From CAWBFD01 sp963788115 (GTDB taxonomy: Bacteria > Actinomycetota > Thermoleophilia > Solirubrobacterales > 70-9): 64,000 bases of DNA. Location of the stretch: the NCBI GenBank assembly GCA_963788115.1, contig CAWBFD010000004.1:1116001-1180000 (forward strand), in the 5' to 3' direction. Positions 63,219 to 64,000 of the stretch are shown here, piece by piece. Below the pieces are notes generated by a model, which was not told the DNA's origin, ran no database searches, and worked only from the letters and a program-made list of their open reading frames with translations. The position numbers and the translations under genes were made by a program. Each line of letters opens with the position of its first letter. The first letter of the stretch is position 1.

Positions 63219-63716
63219 ATGAGCCACGCGACGTCACCGAGCCCGCCGCCGTTTCAGGCATTCCTGGACCAGCATCAGGCGACAGTGATGGCGTTCTGCC
63301 GGGCGATGGTCGGGCCCGACGATGCGGACGACTGCTTCCAGGAGACGTTCATCGCCGCGCTGCGGGCTTACGACCGCATGGATGGGCGGAAACCGCGGGC
63401 CTGGGTGCTGACCATCGCCCGGCGCAAGGCGATCGACGTTCATCGCGCCCGCGCTCGGCGGCCGGAGCCTCGCGCCGAGGTCCCCGAGCAGGCCGCACAC
63501 GACGACGCCGATCCCGATCCGTCTGAGTTATGGGTCGCCGTCGCCGACCTGCCGCCGAAGCAGCGCGGCGCTGTGGCGCTTCGGTTCGCGGCCGACCTCG
63601 CCTACCGCGAGGTTGCCGAGGCGCTCGGGTCCTCGGAGGAGGCCGCTCGGCGGAGCGTGCACGAAGGCCTCAAGCGCCTACGAGAGAGAATCGAAGTCGA
63701 AGGAGGAAAGCGATGA
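63219..63716 (+). CDS. RNA polymerase ECF-type sigma factor
   Basis: 165 residues. Region 2 'QATVMAFCRAMVGPDDADDCFQETFIAALRAY' (given in parts: VGPDDADDCFQETF) and 'RAWVLTIARRKAIDVHRAR', then region 4 'LPPKQRGAVALRFAADLAYREVAEAL' with recognition helix 'SSEEAARRSVHEGLKRLR'. No anti-sigma gene follows; instead the stop overlaps the start of an ogt-like DNA-repair gene, so this sigma may control an alkylation or stress response. Confidence 0.88.
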   Translation: MSHATSPSPPPFQAFLDQHQATVMAFCRAMVGPDDADDCFQETFIAALRAYDRMDGRKPRAWVLTIARRKAIDVHRARARRPEPRAEVPEQAAHDDADPDPSELWVAVADLPPKQRGAVALRFAADLAYREVAEALGSSEEAARRSVHEGLKRLRERIEVEGGKR

Positions 63717-64000
63717 TGGCGACCGAGTTGGATGCGAGGTCGATCGGGCGGCGGCTGCAGGCCGGGTCCCGCGAGGATGCGACGGCCGCCGCGCGCGGCC
63801 TCGCCGAGCGCGCCGACGAGGCGGGGCTGCTGGACGTGGCCTATGCCACGGCGGAGACCCCGATGGGTACCGCGATCGTGGCGGCCACGGCACGCGGCCT
63901 CGTCCGGGTCGGGCTGCCGAACCAGGCGGCCGACACGGTTCTCGACCAGCTGGCGAGGGAGGTCTCCCCGCGGGTGCTCGAGTGGCGCGGCCGGCTGGAC
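63713..64000 (+). CDS. ogt: Methylated-DNA--protein-cysteine methyltransferase, N-terminal part
   Basis: 96 codons before the window ends. It starts ATGATG in an ATGA overlap with the sigma gene and follows ggagg. A 40-residue helical extension precedes the ribonuclease-like N-domain 'VAYATAETPMGTAIVAATARGLVRVG', typical of Ogt/MGMT. The catalytic PCHR domain lies beyond the window. It should repair O6-alkylguanine by transfer to its own cysteine. Confidence 0.78.
   Translation, partial: MMATELDARSIGRRLQAGSREDATAAARGLAERADEAGLLDVAYATAETPMGTAIVAATARGLVRVGLPNQAADTVLDQLAREVSPRVLEWRGRLD

Overview
High-GC actinobacterial chromosome segment. Codon bias, many apparently leaderless promoters, a large family of SnoaL/NTF2-like proteins ending in a shared 'EALEAAGL' tail, and complete fatty-acid oxidation and glycerol gene sets suggest Actinomycetota, probably Thermoleophilia (Solirubrobacterales-like). 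The class is an inference from gene content; no rRNA is present.

Region 1 (1-15.3 kb) is ordinary host DNA: the end of a flippase-like membrane protein, thioredoxin reductase, a secreted lysyl-oxidase-like protein, a metallo-beta-lactamase-fold protein, an EamA exporter, a minus-strand beta-oxidation operon (thiolase, class-IV aminotransferase, acyl-CoA dehydrogenase, enoyl-CoA hydratase, 3-hydroxyacyl-CoA dehydrogenase), then sulfurtransferase, Nudix, SDR, OsmC, cobalamin adenosyltransferase, DUF1015 and tRNA-Pro(TGG).

Region 2 (15.5-36.9 kb) is the notable part. Two related integrated elements of about 10.4 kb each lie about 0.5 kb apart. E1 (15549-26067) sits in tRNA-Arg(TCT) and is bounded by a 42-bp direct repeat of the tRNA 5' half. 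E2 (26569-36901) sits in tRNA-His(GTG) and is bounded by a 44-bp repeat of the tRNA 3' half. Both share the order RHH regulator, small protein, conserved hairpin block, P-loop replication-type ATPase, helix-turn-helix protein, small terminase, inverted SnoaL gene, large terminase, two coiled-coil-like proteins, zinc-ribbon protein, divergent small HTH, structured leader RNA, tyrosine integrase. Neither has portal, capsid, protease or tail genes. They look like phage satellites (PICI/PLE-like in logic) of an apparently unreported family. E1 carries an MFS transporter; E2 carries a K+ channel, a secreted protein and an unknown protein.

Region 3 (36.9-43.9 kb) is worn DNA beside the integration hot spot: a decayed initiator-tRNA-like gene, two SnoaL genes, a TylF-like methyltransferase, a TMEM175-like channel, fragments of an SDR, a dihydrolipoyl dehydrogenase, an IS110 transposase and a SnoaL gene, and small Cys-rich or secreted proteins.

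Region 4 (44.1-52.1 kb) is host metabolism: phytase-like esterase, HhH-GPD protein, VOC proteins, an ArsR-SRPBCC fusion with a clear operator, cytochrome P450, alpha/beta hydrolase, an acidic repeat protein and an acyltransferase. Region 5 (52.1-61.0 kb) is a glycerol regulon: glpK copy 1 and an IclR regulator on the minus strand, phased operator repeats, then glpF, glpK copy 2 and glpABC on the plus strand. Glycerol is imported (GlpF), phosphorylated (GlpK) and oxidised to DHAP by membrane-linked GlpABC. pgsA, which uses glycerol-3-phosphate for phospholipid, an epimerase, a sigma factor and a truncated ogt close the window.

At least six genes carry single-base indels, mostly in G/C runs. 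Some of these may be sequencing errors; each is flagged.
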